From Chloroflexota bacterium (lineage in GTDB: Bacteria; Chloroflexota; Ktedonobacteria; Ktedonobacterales; Ktedonobacteraceae): a DNA stretch of 21,805 nt. Numbering within the stretch: position 1 is the first letter of the stretch; the number at the start of each line of letters is the position of its first letter. The translations under genes were made by a program, and so were the position numbers. Of the stretch, positions 6,768 to 15,548 are shown one piece after another. The notes beneath the pieces are model-generated. The model ran no database searches. It saw only the letters and a list, made by a program, of their open reading frames with translations, and had not been told where the DNA came from. The stretch spans positions 1 to 21,805 of the forward strand of contig VBJK01000119.1 in the NCBI GenBank assembly GCA_005879655.1, written 5' to 3'.

Positions 6768-7366
6768 ATGGAGCGTCAAGACTCTGCTTGGCAACAGCAA
6801 CGTGCTAGAGAAGAATTGCTGCTCCTCTTTTTAAAGTCCTATGAAGAGGGAAATTTAGAGGTCTTTGGTGCTATTTTAGAGCAGGCAGAAACCGATCCAG
6901 AACTGGATACCCTCATATGGAGTGCCTTTCTGACTCATCTGAGTCAAAAAGGCATTCATCCTGCTCCAGAAGAGGAGAAAGAGGGGCTTATTGCCCTTCT
7001 ACAACAGTCACTCCTATCCAATCGGAAGAGACCAGAACCTCCTCCACTCACACTGGCCGATATCGCAGCTCGGATGCAGGTTGAATTGATCTTGCACCGA
7101 GCGGACTACGCAGACCTTCCTGCGATAAGACGAGCACTCGACACCCTAGTTCAGTTTCGTGACCCGCTTCCTGACCCGCTTGACCTTCTTACCATTCAAG
7201 CGATCTTCTTAGAATGCGGGTTGGCAGTCCCATCACCCTTTGACAATGCCTTTCTTCAAGCAGCACGACGGCTTCAAGAAAAAAGAGCCGTCCAGTAGTA
7301 CGACAAGAGGCATTACCCACGTGCATCTTACAGCAGCTCCAAGAACATGCTGTTCGCAAATCCTGA
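6768..7366 (+). CDS. Helical protein of unknown function, frameshifted at an A6 run
   Basis: AAAGGAG precedes the ATG. The 176-residue frame is rich in helices (LLLLFLKSYEEGNLEVFGAI, DPELDTLIWSAFLTHL) and has a proline-rich hinge near residue 90. I do not recognise a family. Its frame stops at 7298, but the -1 frame right after GAAAAAAG (A6 at 7278-7283) reads VVRQEALPTCILQQLQEHAV to a TGA at 7364-7366, which looks like the true C-terminus: 199 residues if one A is restored. Homopolymer loss, transcript slippage or a sequencing error could explain it. It lies 120 bases after the sigma-like gene on the same strand and may be its partner (for example a regulator), which is inference. Confidence 0.55.
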
Positions 7367-7418
7367 AGGGGAGACACTTCAAGCTTTCCCTAAAGGGACC
7401 CTCATTTTGTTCCGATGA
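7347..7418 (+). CDS. Possible 23-residue frame, truncated neighbour gene
   Basis: An ATG overlapping the end of the preceding gene encodes NPEGETLQAFPKGTLILFR and stops at TGA 7416-7418. The composition looks protein-like and the overlap suggests translational coupling, but no ribosome site is clear and the product is very short. It may be the front end of a lost gene. Confidence 0.25.
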   Translation: MLFANPEGETLQAFPKGTLILFR

Positions 7419-7439
7419 TCTGTTCAGGAGTAAGATCAT

Positions 7440-8684
7440 ATGATGAGCATACAATTTCCAGAATACTGGAAGCCGATAGGGCATGTTGACGTTCGGATCG
7501 GGTCGTTGCGCAATGATGCGCGACTCTATGACAATTATCCAACGTTTCAACGCGAAAAGATCTGGCCATATCGCATGAAACAAAGTCTCATTGATAGTAT
7601 TCTTCGTGGGTTTCCCATTCCAGAACTGCTTGCCAATTGCCGGGAGCATCAATTCTGGATCGTTGATGGGCAACAACGACTCTCGGCGATCCTTGAGTAC
7701 CTTGCTGATGGCTTTCCGACCTCACGCCTCAAAGAAGATCCTTGCTTACAGCCGATTGAGCCAAACAAACGGTACTCGCGCTTGTCTTCAGAGGCACGTG
7801 AGCACTTCGACAATTACACCTTACGTATTAGTGTTGTAGAGAACATGGATGAGAGCCAACTGGGTGCCCTCTTCCGCCGTCTCCAGAATCAGCAGTCCCT
7901 GATGCTGGCCGAAAAGCTGTGGACCTTTACCAGTGAAGCGAACAAACAAGCAGCAGAACTGGCAACTCATCCATTTTGGACAAAAATGTATGGAGGGAGA
8001 CAAACACGCAAGCGCCCCTTCCTCGCCAGCCTCCATCTCCTGTGTCTAGAGTTGTCCGGTTTCACCAATCTCACAACACCTTGTCTGCGAGATGTCGCAG
8101 CAGGAGCACATGATGAGCAAATCACGTCAACAACCATTGCCATGATACGACAACGACTTGAAGAGGTGGCACGCCTGTTTTATGGAACGATGATCCAATC
8201 ACTCAAGGAACTCATCCCCGTCTACCAGGCGCTCATCCTGCTTGAAAAATCGGATTGTGATGTTGCTAAATCAACACTGGGGTGCTTATCTCCCTGGTTT
8301 GCCCAGATTCGGCAAGCCTCACTTCAAGCACGAAAAACCTATGGGCAAACTGATATCCTTTCCAAAATAATCTACAGCCGTTATCAGCTACAGTTTTGGG
8401 AAGAGGAACTTCCCAAGGTGCGACAGGCCGTGGGCATCTGCATCATTGATCGCAAACGCGCCTTTAGTAAGAGTGATCGAGAACAGGCATTGCAAAGGCA
8501 AGAAGGCATTTGTCCACCCTGTGGTCAGCCCATCACTGTCTCTGATATTGGACACCATATCGTCTTACACGCCAAAGGTGGACCAACGACCGTCGAGAAT
8601 TGTATTGTTCTTCACGAAGCCTGTCATAGCAGACTTCATAGACTCCCAGGGACCGAATGGGAGATCCTCAGAGAAGCGGCTTGA
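7440..8684 (+). CDS. DUF262 domain protein with C-terminal HNH nuclease motif
   Basis: The 414-residue protein begins with a DUF262 (ParB/sulfiredoxin-fold) domain: YPTFQREKIWPYRMKQSLID, then FWIVDGQQRLSAILEYL with the signature DGQQR at 76-80. A helical middle follows. The last 60 residues are an HNH-type module: CPPC (C358, C361), GHHI (H372-H373), N387, then LHEACH (H392, C395, H396), so both the metal-binding cysteines and the catalytic His are present. In GmrSD, SspE and BrxU, DUF262 domains couple nucleotide binding to nuclease action against phage DNA. CAGGAG lies 9 bases before the ATG at 7440; a second ATG follows directly. herA starts 270 bases downstream. A role in defence is inference. 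Confidence 0.85.
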   Translation: MMSIQFPEYWKPIGHVDVRIGSLRNDARLYDNYPTFQREKIWPYRMKQSLIDSILRGFPIPELLANCREHQFWIVDGQQRLSAILEYLADGFPTSRLKEDPCLQPIEPNKRYSRLSSEAREHFDNYTLRISVVENMDESQLGALFRRLQNQQSLMLAEKLWTFTSEANKQAAELATHPFWTKMYGGRQTRKRPFLASLHLLCLELSGFTNLTTPCLRDVAAGAHDEQITSTTIAMIRQRLEEVARLFYGTMIQSLKELIPVYQALILLEKSDCDVAKSTLGCLSPWFAQIRQASLQARKTYGQTDILSKIIYSRYQLQFWEEELPKVRQAVGICIIDRKRAFSKSDREQALQRQEGICPPCGQPITVSDIGHHIVLHAKGGPTTVENCIVLHEACHSRLHRLPGTEWEILREAA

Positions 8685-8942
8685 ACAATCTCCACGTTGC
8701 CATAGGCTGGCTCTCCGCTGCCGAGTGGCTGACACGGTAACGGACAGCCAAGGAGTTCCTGCCCTCCTCTTCCTTGCCAGGGGCCAGTTGCCGCTCCTGG
8801 TGGGGAATGATGCGGCAGAGGACGAAATCCATCCACTTCACTGAAGAGTCCGCCTCTAGACTGGACATAGGTAAGCGATAGAGTCATCAGGAAGATGCTT
8901 AGCAGAATGATCAGGGTAGTACACGTTTCTTACTTAAATAGC

Positions 8943-8947
8943 AGGAG
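8943..8947 (+). promoter_or_regulatory. Ribosome binding site deciding the herA start
   Basis: AGGAG lies 7 bases before the ATG at 8955. The longer frame from 8895 has no such site and adds 20 residues without family resemblance. Confidence 0.7.
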
Positions 8948-8954
8948 AAAGCCC

Positions 8955-10835
8955 ATGTCCAACAGCTACCTGTTTACCCAAAAGAACGTTATCGGCTTGT
9001 TTAATGGCTTTGTGGGCAGTGGGAACAGTCTAGAATTTCATGCTGATCTGGTTCTTCCCTATCGTAACGAGTTTCAATGTCTCCCAATGCATGGCCAATA
9101 TCTGCTCGTACAACTCCAAACACCTTCTGAAGCTATCTTGGGCCGTATCGTTTCTCTCGGCTCGGATGGCGCATTAGCCTCAAAAAAGAGCGAAGATGAG
9201 AATCTTAGTGCCCTTCGTGAAGCCAAGGAGATCTCAGAGAAAGCCCGTGAAAAAGACCTCAAGTATCGAGTCAATATGCAAATCTTAGGGGTCTTGCGAA
9301 AACGCCCTGGTCAACCTCTGACCTTTGTCCCTTCTCATCGCCGACTTCCGCACCTAGGAAGTCGAGTCGCCTTTCCGACAGGGGAAGTCCTACAAGAAAT
9401 TGCAGGCCATAACATTGCTGGCGCAGCGATTGGTCATCTGGCCTTGGGTGAATACATTTACGCTCAGGGATGTCCCACTATAAAAGAGGAGAATTGGATG
9501 CATCTTCTTGCTCCAGAAATTCTCGTTCGTTTTCCTGTAGAAAGTCTTATCGCCCGTAGATCCTTCATCTTCGCACGTGCAGGCTTTGGCAAGTCCAATT
9601 TAAATAAATTGCTCTTGAGCCAATTATACCGACAGACCCCTACAGTGATCAAACGGGGGAATCAATCCGTTCCCGTTGGAACACTTTTGTTTGATCCAGA
9701 TGGAGAATACTTCTGGCCTGATGATAAAGGAAGACCAGGACTCTGTGATGTGCCTGAACTCCAAAAGAAGCTTGTGGTCTTTACACCCAGAATGGCACCC
9801 AGTCCCTTTTACCAATCCTTTGTAGCAGGAGGAATTAAAATCGACATCCGTCAGCTCTCTCCTACTGACGTGCTCTCTATCGCGCTGTGCGCTCAAAAGC
9901 AGGACCAACAAAATGTACAGAAATTAAAGGGACTCAAGCAAAAACCATTGGCTGCGCTTGTCGATCTCATTGCTGAACGTGGAAATCAGACCCTCCTCAC
10001 TGAGATGAATCGGCTCCTGGGCCTGGATAAACAGCAGGCCGCAGAAGCTTTGGCGGCACGCTCGAATATGACGACTGTAGTGCAGACCCTGCATGATCCA
10101 GACAGCCAACTGCTCAAACAACTCCCCAAGGCACTTGCTCAGGGGAAGCTCTGTGTCATTGATGTCTCACAATTGCATGATGGACAGTCCCTGATTTTAT
10201 CGGGCCTTCTTCTGCATCATCTTTTTCAGCTTAATCAGGAGGAGTTCACCAAAGCTCAACCACATTCCATTCCTATCATTGCGGTCATCGAAGAAGCTCA
10301 GTCAGTCTTGAACAACAGGTCCCCGGCAGCCGAACCCTATATCTGCTGGGTCAAAGAGGGCAGAAAATATGATCTGGGAGCCTTGCTTATTACCCAACAG
10401 CCAGGCAGTCTTCCCCCAGAAATCCTGAGTCAAGGTGACAACTGGTTTGTCTTGCACCTGTTATCAGTCACTGATTTAAAAACCCTCCAGAAAGCCAATG
10501 CGTACTTTAGCCAGGATATCCTTTGCATGCTCCTCAATGAGCCACTTACTGGGCATGCCGTATTCTGGAGTTCGGTCTGTGGCAAACCTTATCCCGTCTC
10601 GCTGCGTGTCTTATGCTTTGAGCAAGCCTATAGCAGACTTGATCCGAACTATGAGCGAGCCTCTATCCCGACCTTTGCCGCTTCTTTACAGACGAGTGTT
10701 AGCCATAAACCAGAAAGTGTCCCAAGCGTATTCCTCTCTTCTGAATACGATGACTGGCCTCCTTTGGACGAAAACGATCCAGAATTTGAGGACAGGGAGG
10801 AAAAAACTGACCATGAATTTGAGGTTTTAGTGTGA
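8955..10835 (+). CDS. HerA-type DNA translocase ATPase
   Basis: The 626-residue protein has the HerA layout. A barrel-like N-terminal domain (about 1-195) is followed by a RecA-type motor with Walker A FARAGFGKSN (K213, S214), the HerA hallmark DPDGEY at 247-252, Walker B IIAVIEEAQ (E446, E447), and the sensor/arginine-finger region LLITQQPGSLPPEILSQ at 478-494. HerA proteins form hexamers that pump double-stranded DNA; with NurA they resect DNA ends, and with Sir2 or DUF4297 partners they act in phage defence. No NurA is seen; the neighbour is a DUF262-HNH protein. The last 45 residues are acidic and probably disordered (DDWPPLDENDPEFEDREE). The hairpin array starts 25 bases after the stop. 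Confidence 0.88.
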   Translation: MSNSYLFTQKNVIGLFNGFVGSGNSLEFHADLVLPYRNEFQCLPMHGQYLLVQLQTPSEAILGRIVSLGSDGALASKKSEDENLSALREAKEISEKAREKDLKYRVNMQILGVLRKRPGQPLTFVPSHRRLPHLGSRVAFPTGEVLQEIAGHNIAGAAIGHLALGEYIYAQGCPTIKEENWMHLLAPEILVRFPVESLIARRSFIFARAGFGKSNLNKLLLSQLYRQTPTVIKRGNQSVPVGTLLFDPDGEYFWPDDKGRPGLCDVPELQKKLVVFTPRMAPSPFYQSFVAGGIKIDIRQLSPTDVLSIALCAQKQDQQNVQKLKGLKQKPLAALVDLIAERGNQTLLTEMNRLLGLDKQQAAEALAARSNMTTVVQTLHDPDSQLLKQLPKALAQGKLCVIDVSQLHDGQSLILSGLLLHHLFQLNQEEFTKAQPHSIPIIAVIEEAQSVLNNRSPAAEPYICWVKEGRKYDLGALLITQQPGSLPPEILSQGDNWFVLHLLSVTDLKTLQKANAYFSQDILCMLLNEPLTGHAVFWSSVCGKPYPVSLRVLCFEQAYSRLDPNYERASIPTFAASLQTSVSHKPESVPSVFLSSEYDDWPPLDENDPEFEDREEKTDHEFEVLV

Positions 10836-10860
10836 TCTTATGGGTAATATACGTAACCCT

Positions 10861-11156
10861 AGCACATCTGTGAACCACTTGACACGCTCAATTGCTGTCA
10901 AAACTCTCCTTTTCTGACAGCAATTCCCATCCCAGAGCATATCTTTCAACGACAAAGACCACCTCACACACCCGTTGCTGTCAAACCTCTCTTTTTCTGA
11001 CAGCAACGACCCACCCACAGCATATCTTCCAGCCCCCAAAGCCCTTTCACATACCCCATTGCTGTCAAAATCCTCATTTTTTGACAGCAATTGCCAAAAT
11101 CTGGACCATCCAAAACTCATCTTTTAGGCGTTGACAGCAATTTTGACAGCAACGCC
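10861..11156. repeat. Array of hairpins with 83-84 bp period (TTGCTGTCA half-site)
   Basis: Three hairpins (stems 10890-10900/10915-10925, 10973-10983/10998-11008, 11058-11067/11082-11091) share TTGCTGTCA and TGACAGCAA around a T-rich 14-base loop. They start at 10892, 10975 and 11059. The outer two base pairs co-vary (AA/TT in the first, CG/CG in the second). AGCATATCT (AGCACATCT in the first) recurs at 10861, 10936 and 11019. The array ends with two tandem TTGACAGCAA copies at 11131 and 11143 enclosed by GGCGTTG (11127-11133) and CAACGCC (11150-11156). Eight half-sites are present. No U-run follows the stems, and the spacing suggests a protein-bound array (iteron, centromere or attachment site). 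Confidence 0.85.
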
Positions 11157-11289
11157 GAATGTCTTCCATTGTACACCAAGAGACTCAGTGGACATTCACA
11201 GGCACGATTTGAGAAGAGAATGAACACGGATGACTCTGGTAAACAACTGTAAGAGAGTCCCCCCTTCGGCATGAACCCTCTTCTAGAGT

Positions 11290-11344
11290 CCGCTGACGTT
11301 CATCCCACGCTCAAATTTCCAAGTTTTGACCGCTGATGTTCGTC
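11290..11344 (+). repeat. Short direct repeat pair CCGCTGAYGTTCRTC
   Basis: CCGCTGACGTTCATC at 11290-11304 recurs as CCGCTGATGTTCGTC at 11330-11344 (13 of 15), 40 bases apart. Confidence 0.55.
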
Positions 11345-11368
11345 GGTTTTCGCAAAAAATCGTGGGTG

Positions 11369-11396
11369 TTGCTACAGTTGTTGCTACATGTAGCAA
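11369..11396. promoter_or_regulatory. 16-bp perfect palindrome with extra half-site
   Basis: TTGCTACATGTAGCAA at 11381-11396 is a perfect dyad, and one more half-site TTGCTACA lies 12 bases upstream at 11369-11376. The 12-base offset equals that of the last two half-sites of the 10861-11156 array, and TTGCTACA shares its first five bases with TTGCTGTCA. It looks like an operator or recombinase core. Confidence 0.55.
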
Positions 11397-11519
11397 TGCC
11401 CATTTTTGTGTGTTCGGTTCTGCCGGAAGATAATCGATAAAGATCTCTAGCAGTCTTTTCCTGTCAATTCGTCCATCTTCAAAGGAAGGACGAAAAGGGA
11501 TCAACCCAGGCATCAGCTT

Positions 11520-11852
11520 GTGCATTGGTTTCTCCATCAATCAAAGCTTGAATCATGTCTCTTCCGCTCTTGCCCAGCACATCTGTGGTGGTACTTTCTG
11601 ATCCAACAAGCAGCCGCACCTATATTCTCGATCAGCAACGCGTGGGATCAACCACGCTTACAGACTCCTGAGCAATTTGAACGATGGAGTCACATTGTCG
11701 CCATTGCCCATAACCATCTGGTGTTGGCTTCTCCTCTCGTCGAACCAGAGTTGCGTCCTTGGGAGAGCAAACAACGCTCTGCTCTAAGAGGAGGCAAAAG
11801 AGTTCCTCTTTGCTCCCTCTTCTTAGGTCTACTTAAACAGGAGTATCCCTGA
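11520..11852 (+). pseudogene. Transposase C-terminal fragment
   Basis: Within this frame, WDQPRLQTPEQFERWSHIVA followed by HNHLVLASPLVEPELRPW matches the tail of large IS transposases (the segment after the catalytic core). Upstream of it the expected DQQR stretch is in a different frame, a sign of a frameshift. Sequence after about 11800 is unlike a transposase end. It is a relic next to the PKS 3' end. Confidence 0.55.
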
Positions 11853-12896
11853 CCTCACGCTCCGTTTGAGATGGTTTGACCGCAAGAAGCGGAAGGATCG
11901 ACTCTGTTAACTCACGGACGCTCGGTCCGACAATCAAGAGCTCTAGTGGGAGGGAGATATCTAGCTCTTCTTCGAGCCGACGCTTAGCCTCCATACCCAC
12001 GATTGAATCCATGCCCATATCCAGCAGGGCTTCATCTAGCAACAAATCGTTTACTTCTACGCTCAGAATTGGGGCGAATACCTGTTGCAAGTAAGCATTC
12101 AGACAGCCTTCCCATTGATCCTGACTTAGACCCCTTAAATCACGGATGATTTTGGATTCACTTTTTCGCTCTTTTACCACCTCAGACTGTTCCAAATAGT
12201 TTCTCAAAGCATCCTCGCGCTCCTTGTTCAGCCCCTTCATTACGCCACTGTGTATCTGCGCCACCACCGTGCCATTCTCATCAAACAACTGAAATCTCCC
12301 ATTCAGTTGGCCCTTTATTTGTGGACTATCTTGCAACACCACGTGACACCACAATACTTGATCCACGAGCTGGTTATGGCAAACAAAGCCCTCCCAACGA
12401 GTCACCATATATCTCAGGTCCGTATCCTTGCCTCTGGATAAAGCTGCATGAAATAACTGTGCACAGGCTTCAAAAACCCCCGGATGGACTCCTATTGCAT
12501 ATTCATGGGAGGTTCTTAAGCTAGGTGGCACCCTCAACCGTGCTAATGCCTCTCCTTCACGGGACCAAACCAGCTCGATCCATTGGACACTCTCACCTAA
12601 AAAGATTCCTCTTTCTTGAACTTTCTGATAAAATTCTGCTCCGGAATACCGATTCGTACAGCGACTGATGATCTCTTCTTTCAAGTCGGCATCGACTGAT
12701 TGACTTGGAGCGGTGTTATCTAGGTGTATTGTCCCTTGTACATGCTTCTTCCAGTTGTCGTCGCCTTGATGGCTGAAAAAAGAGAAATCCAGCTCGCCGC
12801 TCTCTTTTGCGTTGAGCATTAAGGAGAGCGTGACTGTCCCACTCTCGGGAGGCATGACTGCCGTGAGAAAATCGATGGTTTGAATACGAAACGCCG
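11833..12896 (-). pseudogene. PKS module, rear part: DH remnant and ACP (cut from the preceding frame)
   Basis: An ATG at 12855 gives 340 residues, but in-frame DH-like sequence begins earlier (ITAFRIQTIDFLTAV, up to about 12893) with no start codon, so this is the continuation of the gene ending at 12897. It holds the second half of a dehydratase domain, in which the usual catalytic Asp of the HP...DxxxQ motif is Glu (HPGVFEACAQ, E129). An acyl carrier protein follows, LLDMGMDSIVG with the phosphopantetheine Ser at 284. The DH front half with the catalytic His motif (HxxxGxxxxP) is missing. No thioesterase follows. Confidence 0.7.
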
Positions 12897-15548
12897 TTAT
12901 CTGCCATGAGTGCCTTTCACATCGGGAACAGCATCTATGCTCAGAGCATACTCAACCAGTTTGGCTTTGATAGGGGTGTTGATGATTCTTCCGTCGAGAA
13001 GGTTATTCTCATCTATCTTTTCTTTCTTGCTCTCCTTTTTTGCCCGGGAGACGAGGCGATCCATTGTGGTCTCACACCAAAAATGTTTTCTCTGGAATGG
13101 ATAGGTCGGCAAAAGAATTTTTCGTCTACTATAGCCCTGCTCAAAACCTGACCAATCGATGTCTAATCCCCAGCAATATAGATTGGCCAAGGTAGTCGTT
13201 AAGGTTCTCCATGGATCACCTTCTGTGACGGATGGAAAGCATTGCACACCAAAACGAGTAAAAAGATCCTCTTGTTCGCCTGCATCATCTAGAATACCTG
13301 TCTGTAGAAAATGTTTATATCCGAGCTTGTGAAGGGACTCTATCCCTTTCTTCCTGCTTAGCTCCCTGCCCAATACCTGCTCCCAATACCTCTGTGAGAG
13401 AGCCTCTTGCTTTTCAACAGGTCTGCCAGTACTCCCAGAGATGATGCGGATCAGTGGATGACTCAGAGCTCTCTCGCCACCTGCTTTTCCAGTCACTCCC
13501 CAATGTCCCAAAATAAAGCCGAATGCTGTTTCCATATCCATAATTCCAGTAGCACAGGCCGCCACCAGTTCTCCGCAGTGACTTCCCAGCACAGCATTGG
13601 GTCTAACCCCCCATGCCTCCCACATTTTTAACAAACTCAAGTGCAAGGCAAACGTAAGAACATCGTCCAGCAATCCGGCAGTACTTACGTCATAGATTCT
13701 CTCTCCCAAGGGACCGTTCTCTAACAAGGAGATATCGGCTAACTGCCGGAATCGTTCGTCGCAGGAACGAATAGCTTTTTGGAAGATTGGCTGTGTTTCA
13801 AACAAGCATTGTGCCAGTGCTTGATGCATTTTCCCCTGGATAAGAAAGGCGAGTTTGGGATGCGTGTGATCCCGTCCCTTTCCTTCAATCACGCCCTCAC
13901 CTTTATCCCCACGAAGATACCCAGCTATTGCAGTTTTCATTTGCTCCCTGTTTTCAGCAATAAATGCAAATCGACAAGGAAATTGAGATCTTCCGGTATT
14001 GGCCGTAAAGCATATATCTTCAAGTTTCTCTTCACTGCTCTGATCAAAGTGCTTCCCGTACCTCGCTATGACTTGGGATAAGGCTTTCTCATCTTTTGCT
14101 GAAAGGGCCAGAATATGCCAGGACCTCTCGCAGGAAGAAGGCGAAGTCATGTCAGGGACCTCTGGCCATTCTGAGACAATGACATGGGCATTGGTGCCAC
14201 TAAACCCAAACGCACTCAGCCCTAACACTCTTTGTTTTCCAGTTGGTTCCCAAGGAACCACGTTTTGGGGAACGATTGCAGGAATTCTATCCAGGCGAAT
14301 TTTTGGATTGACTTTATGCAAATGCAAGTTTGGTGAAATTTGCTTGTTCTGCAAACATAAGACCGATTTAATGAGGCCCGCTATACCGGCAGCCGCTTCC
14401 AAGTGTCCTATATTGCTTTTGACCGAACCGATGTAGAGCGGCTGTGCTCTCTTGTACTCTCCTGCAAATACTTCCGTCAATGCTTGAAATTCGATGGGAT
14501 CTCCTAAAGCGGTACCCGTTCCATGAACCTCCACATATCCAATATCTACGGGAGAGACATTTGCCATTGCGAGTGTTTTCAGGATCAATTCTTTTTGAGC
14601 CTTCCCATTTGGCACGGTCAGCCCGCTTCCAGGGCCATCTTGATTGACACCAGTCCCCTTGATAACGGCTAAAATGGGATCGTTATCCCGTAGTGCGTCG
14701 GAAAGCCTTTTTAATACCACTATTCCACAGCCCTCACCGCGTCCATAGCCATCACCACCTGCATCAAACGTTTTGCACCTTCCATCTGAGGCAAGCGCAT
14801 GCAAGCTACAGAGGGAGAGAAATCCATCAGGCACCAGCAACAAATTGACGCCGCCAGCCAGAGCCAAAGAGGATTCCCCTCTTTGCAAACTTTCACAAGC
14901 CAGATGTACTGCCACCAGCGATGATGAGCAGGCTGTATCAAGAGCAATGGACGGACCATGTAATCCTAAAATGTAGGAAATTCTGCCAGAGGCTATACTC
15001 GACATCAAACCGGTTAGCCTATAGGGATTCATATCGGCGTTTTCACGAGGCAAAAAGGCATATTCGGAACCGATGATCCCGATAAAAACACCAGTTTGCG
15101 TCCCTTTGAGCTGGTCTGCCGGGATACCTGCCCGTTCGAGCGCTTCCCAACTCACCTCCAAGAGCAATCTTTGCTGTGGGTCCATTTCAACCGCTTCTCG
15201 TGGCGATATGCCAAAAAAGCGGGCATCGAATTCACCCACATTTTCCTGCAAAAATCCGGCCTCTTTGAGATAGATTTTCCCGGCTATGCTCGGCTCCGGG
15301 TCATAGAAGTCCTCGATGTGGAATCTGTCCCGAGGAACCTCAATGACGCCATCACCACCTGTGGTTAAAAACTGCCAGAACGTTTCTGGGTCATGGCATC
15401 CTCCTGGGAAACGGCACCCCATCCCAATTATGGCAATCGGCTCTTGCTCCTTTTTTTGCTGCTCCAGTTCCGCTTTTAACCTTCTTATGGCAGATAACGA
15501 GCTTTTTAAGAGTGATGCGTAATCTTCTTGTCCAATTTCTTTCAACAT
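12897..15548 (-). CDS. Type I PKS module: docking, KS, degenerate AT, start of DH
   Basis: The 883-residue protein begins with a coiled-coil docking helix (SLSAIRRLKAELEQQKKEQ). A ketosynthase with complete triad follows: C207 in DTACSSSL, H342 in VHGTGTALGDP, H382 in SNIGHLEAAAG. Its NQDGPGSGLTVPNG stretch is of cis-AT type. Residues 565-790 are an acyltransferase relic (KLAFLIQ, FETQPIFQKAIRSCDERF), but GHSxGE reads GSHCGE (655-660), and the substrate-binding lobe after it is mostly missing. The frame then enters a DH (LLDGRIINTPIKAKL) and stops at 12897. The ATG overlaps the stop of the previous gene (ATGTTGA), so translation is coupled. Loading would need an AT in trans. Confidence 0.8.
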   Translation of the reverse strand: MLKEIGQEDYASLLKSSLSAIRRLKAELEQQKKEQEPIAIIGMGCRFPGGCHDPETFWQFLTTGGDGVIEVPRDRFHIEDFYDPEPSIAGKIYLKEAGFLQENVGEFDARFFGISPREAVEMDPQQRLLLEVSWEALERAGIPADQLKGTQTGVFIGIIGSEYAFLPRENADMNPYRLTGLMSSIASGRISYILGLHGPSIALDTACSSSLVAVHLACESLQRGESSLALAGGVNLLLVPDGFLSLCSLHALASDGRCKTFDAGGDGYGRGEGCGIVVLKRLSDALRDNDPILAVIKGTGVNQDGPGSGLTVPNGKAQKELILKTLAMANVSPVDIGYVEVHGTGTALGDPIEFQALTEVFAGEYKRAQPLYIGSVKSNIGHLEAAAGIAGLIKSVLCLQNKQISPNLHLHKVNPKIRLDRIPAIVPQNVVPWEPTGKQRVLGLSAFGFSGTNAHVIVSEWPEVPDMTSPSSCERSWHILALSAKDEKALSQVIARYGKHFDQSSEEKLEDICFTANTGRSQFPCRFAFIAENREQMKTAIAGYLRGDKGEGVIEGKGRDHTHPKLAFLIQGKMHQALAQCLFETQPIFQKAIRSCDERFRQLADISLLENGPLGERIYDVSTAGLLDDVLTFALHLSLLKMWEAWGVRPNAVLGSHCGELVAACATGIMDMETAFGFILGHWGVTGKAGGERALSHPLIRIISGSTGRPVEKQEALSQRYWEQVLGRELSRKKGIESLHKLGYKHFLQTGILDDAGEQEDLFTRFGVQCFPSVTEGDPWRTLTTTLANLYCWGLDIDWSGFEQGYSRRKILLPTYPFQRKHFWCETTMDRLVSRAKKESKKEKIDENNLLDGRIINTPIKAKLVEYALSIDAVPDVKGTHGR

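Larger units (their letters stand above)
11283..11540 (-). pseudogene. Possible transposase N-terminal fragment
   Basis: An 85-residue frame contains RPSFEDGRIDRKRLLEIF and DYLPAEPNTQKWALLHVA, which loosely resemble the early part of DDE transposases. It faces away from the plus-strand transposase fragment beside it. The match is weak; it may equally be a chance frame. It crosses the 11381-11396 palindrome. Confidence 0.2.

Noticed and set aside
8668..8868. 66-residue minus-strand frame in the gap before herA (SVKWMDFVLCRIIPHQE)
   Set aside because: It looks somewhat protein-like but has no recognised family or ribosome site and overlaps the end of the HNH gene; at most a remnant.
10890..10925. 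Transcription terminator of herA
   Set aside because: The stem has no following T-run, and repetition at an 83-84 bp period is not explained by termination.
10827..11120. 97-residue minus-strand frame with internal repeats
   Set aside because: Its repeats are just the hairpin array translated; no independent coding evidence.
10861..11156. CRISPR array
   Set aside because: Few units, the spacers between hairpins are themselves partly conserved, and no cas gene is present.
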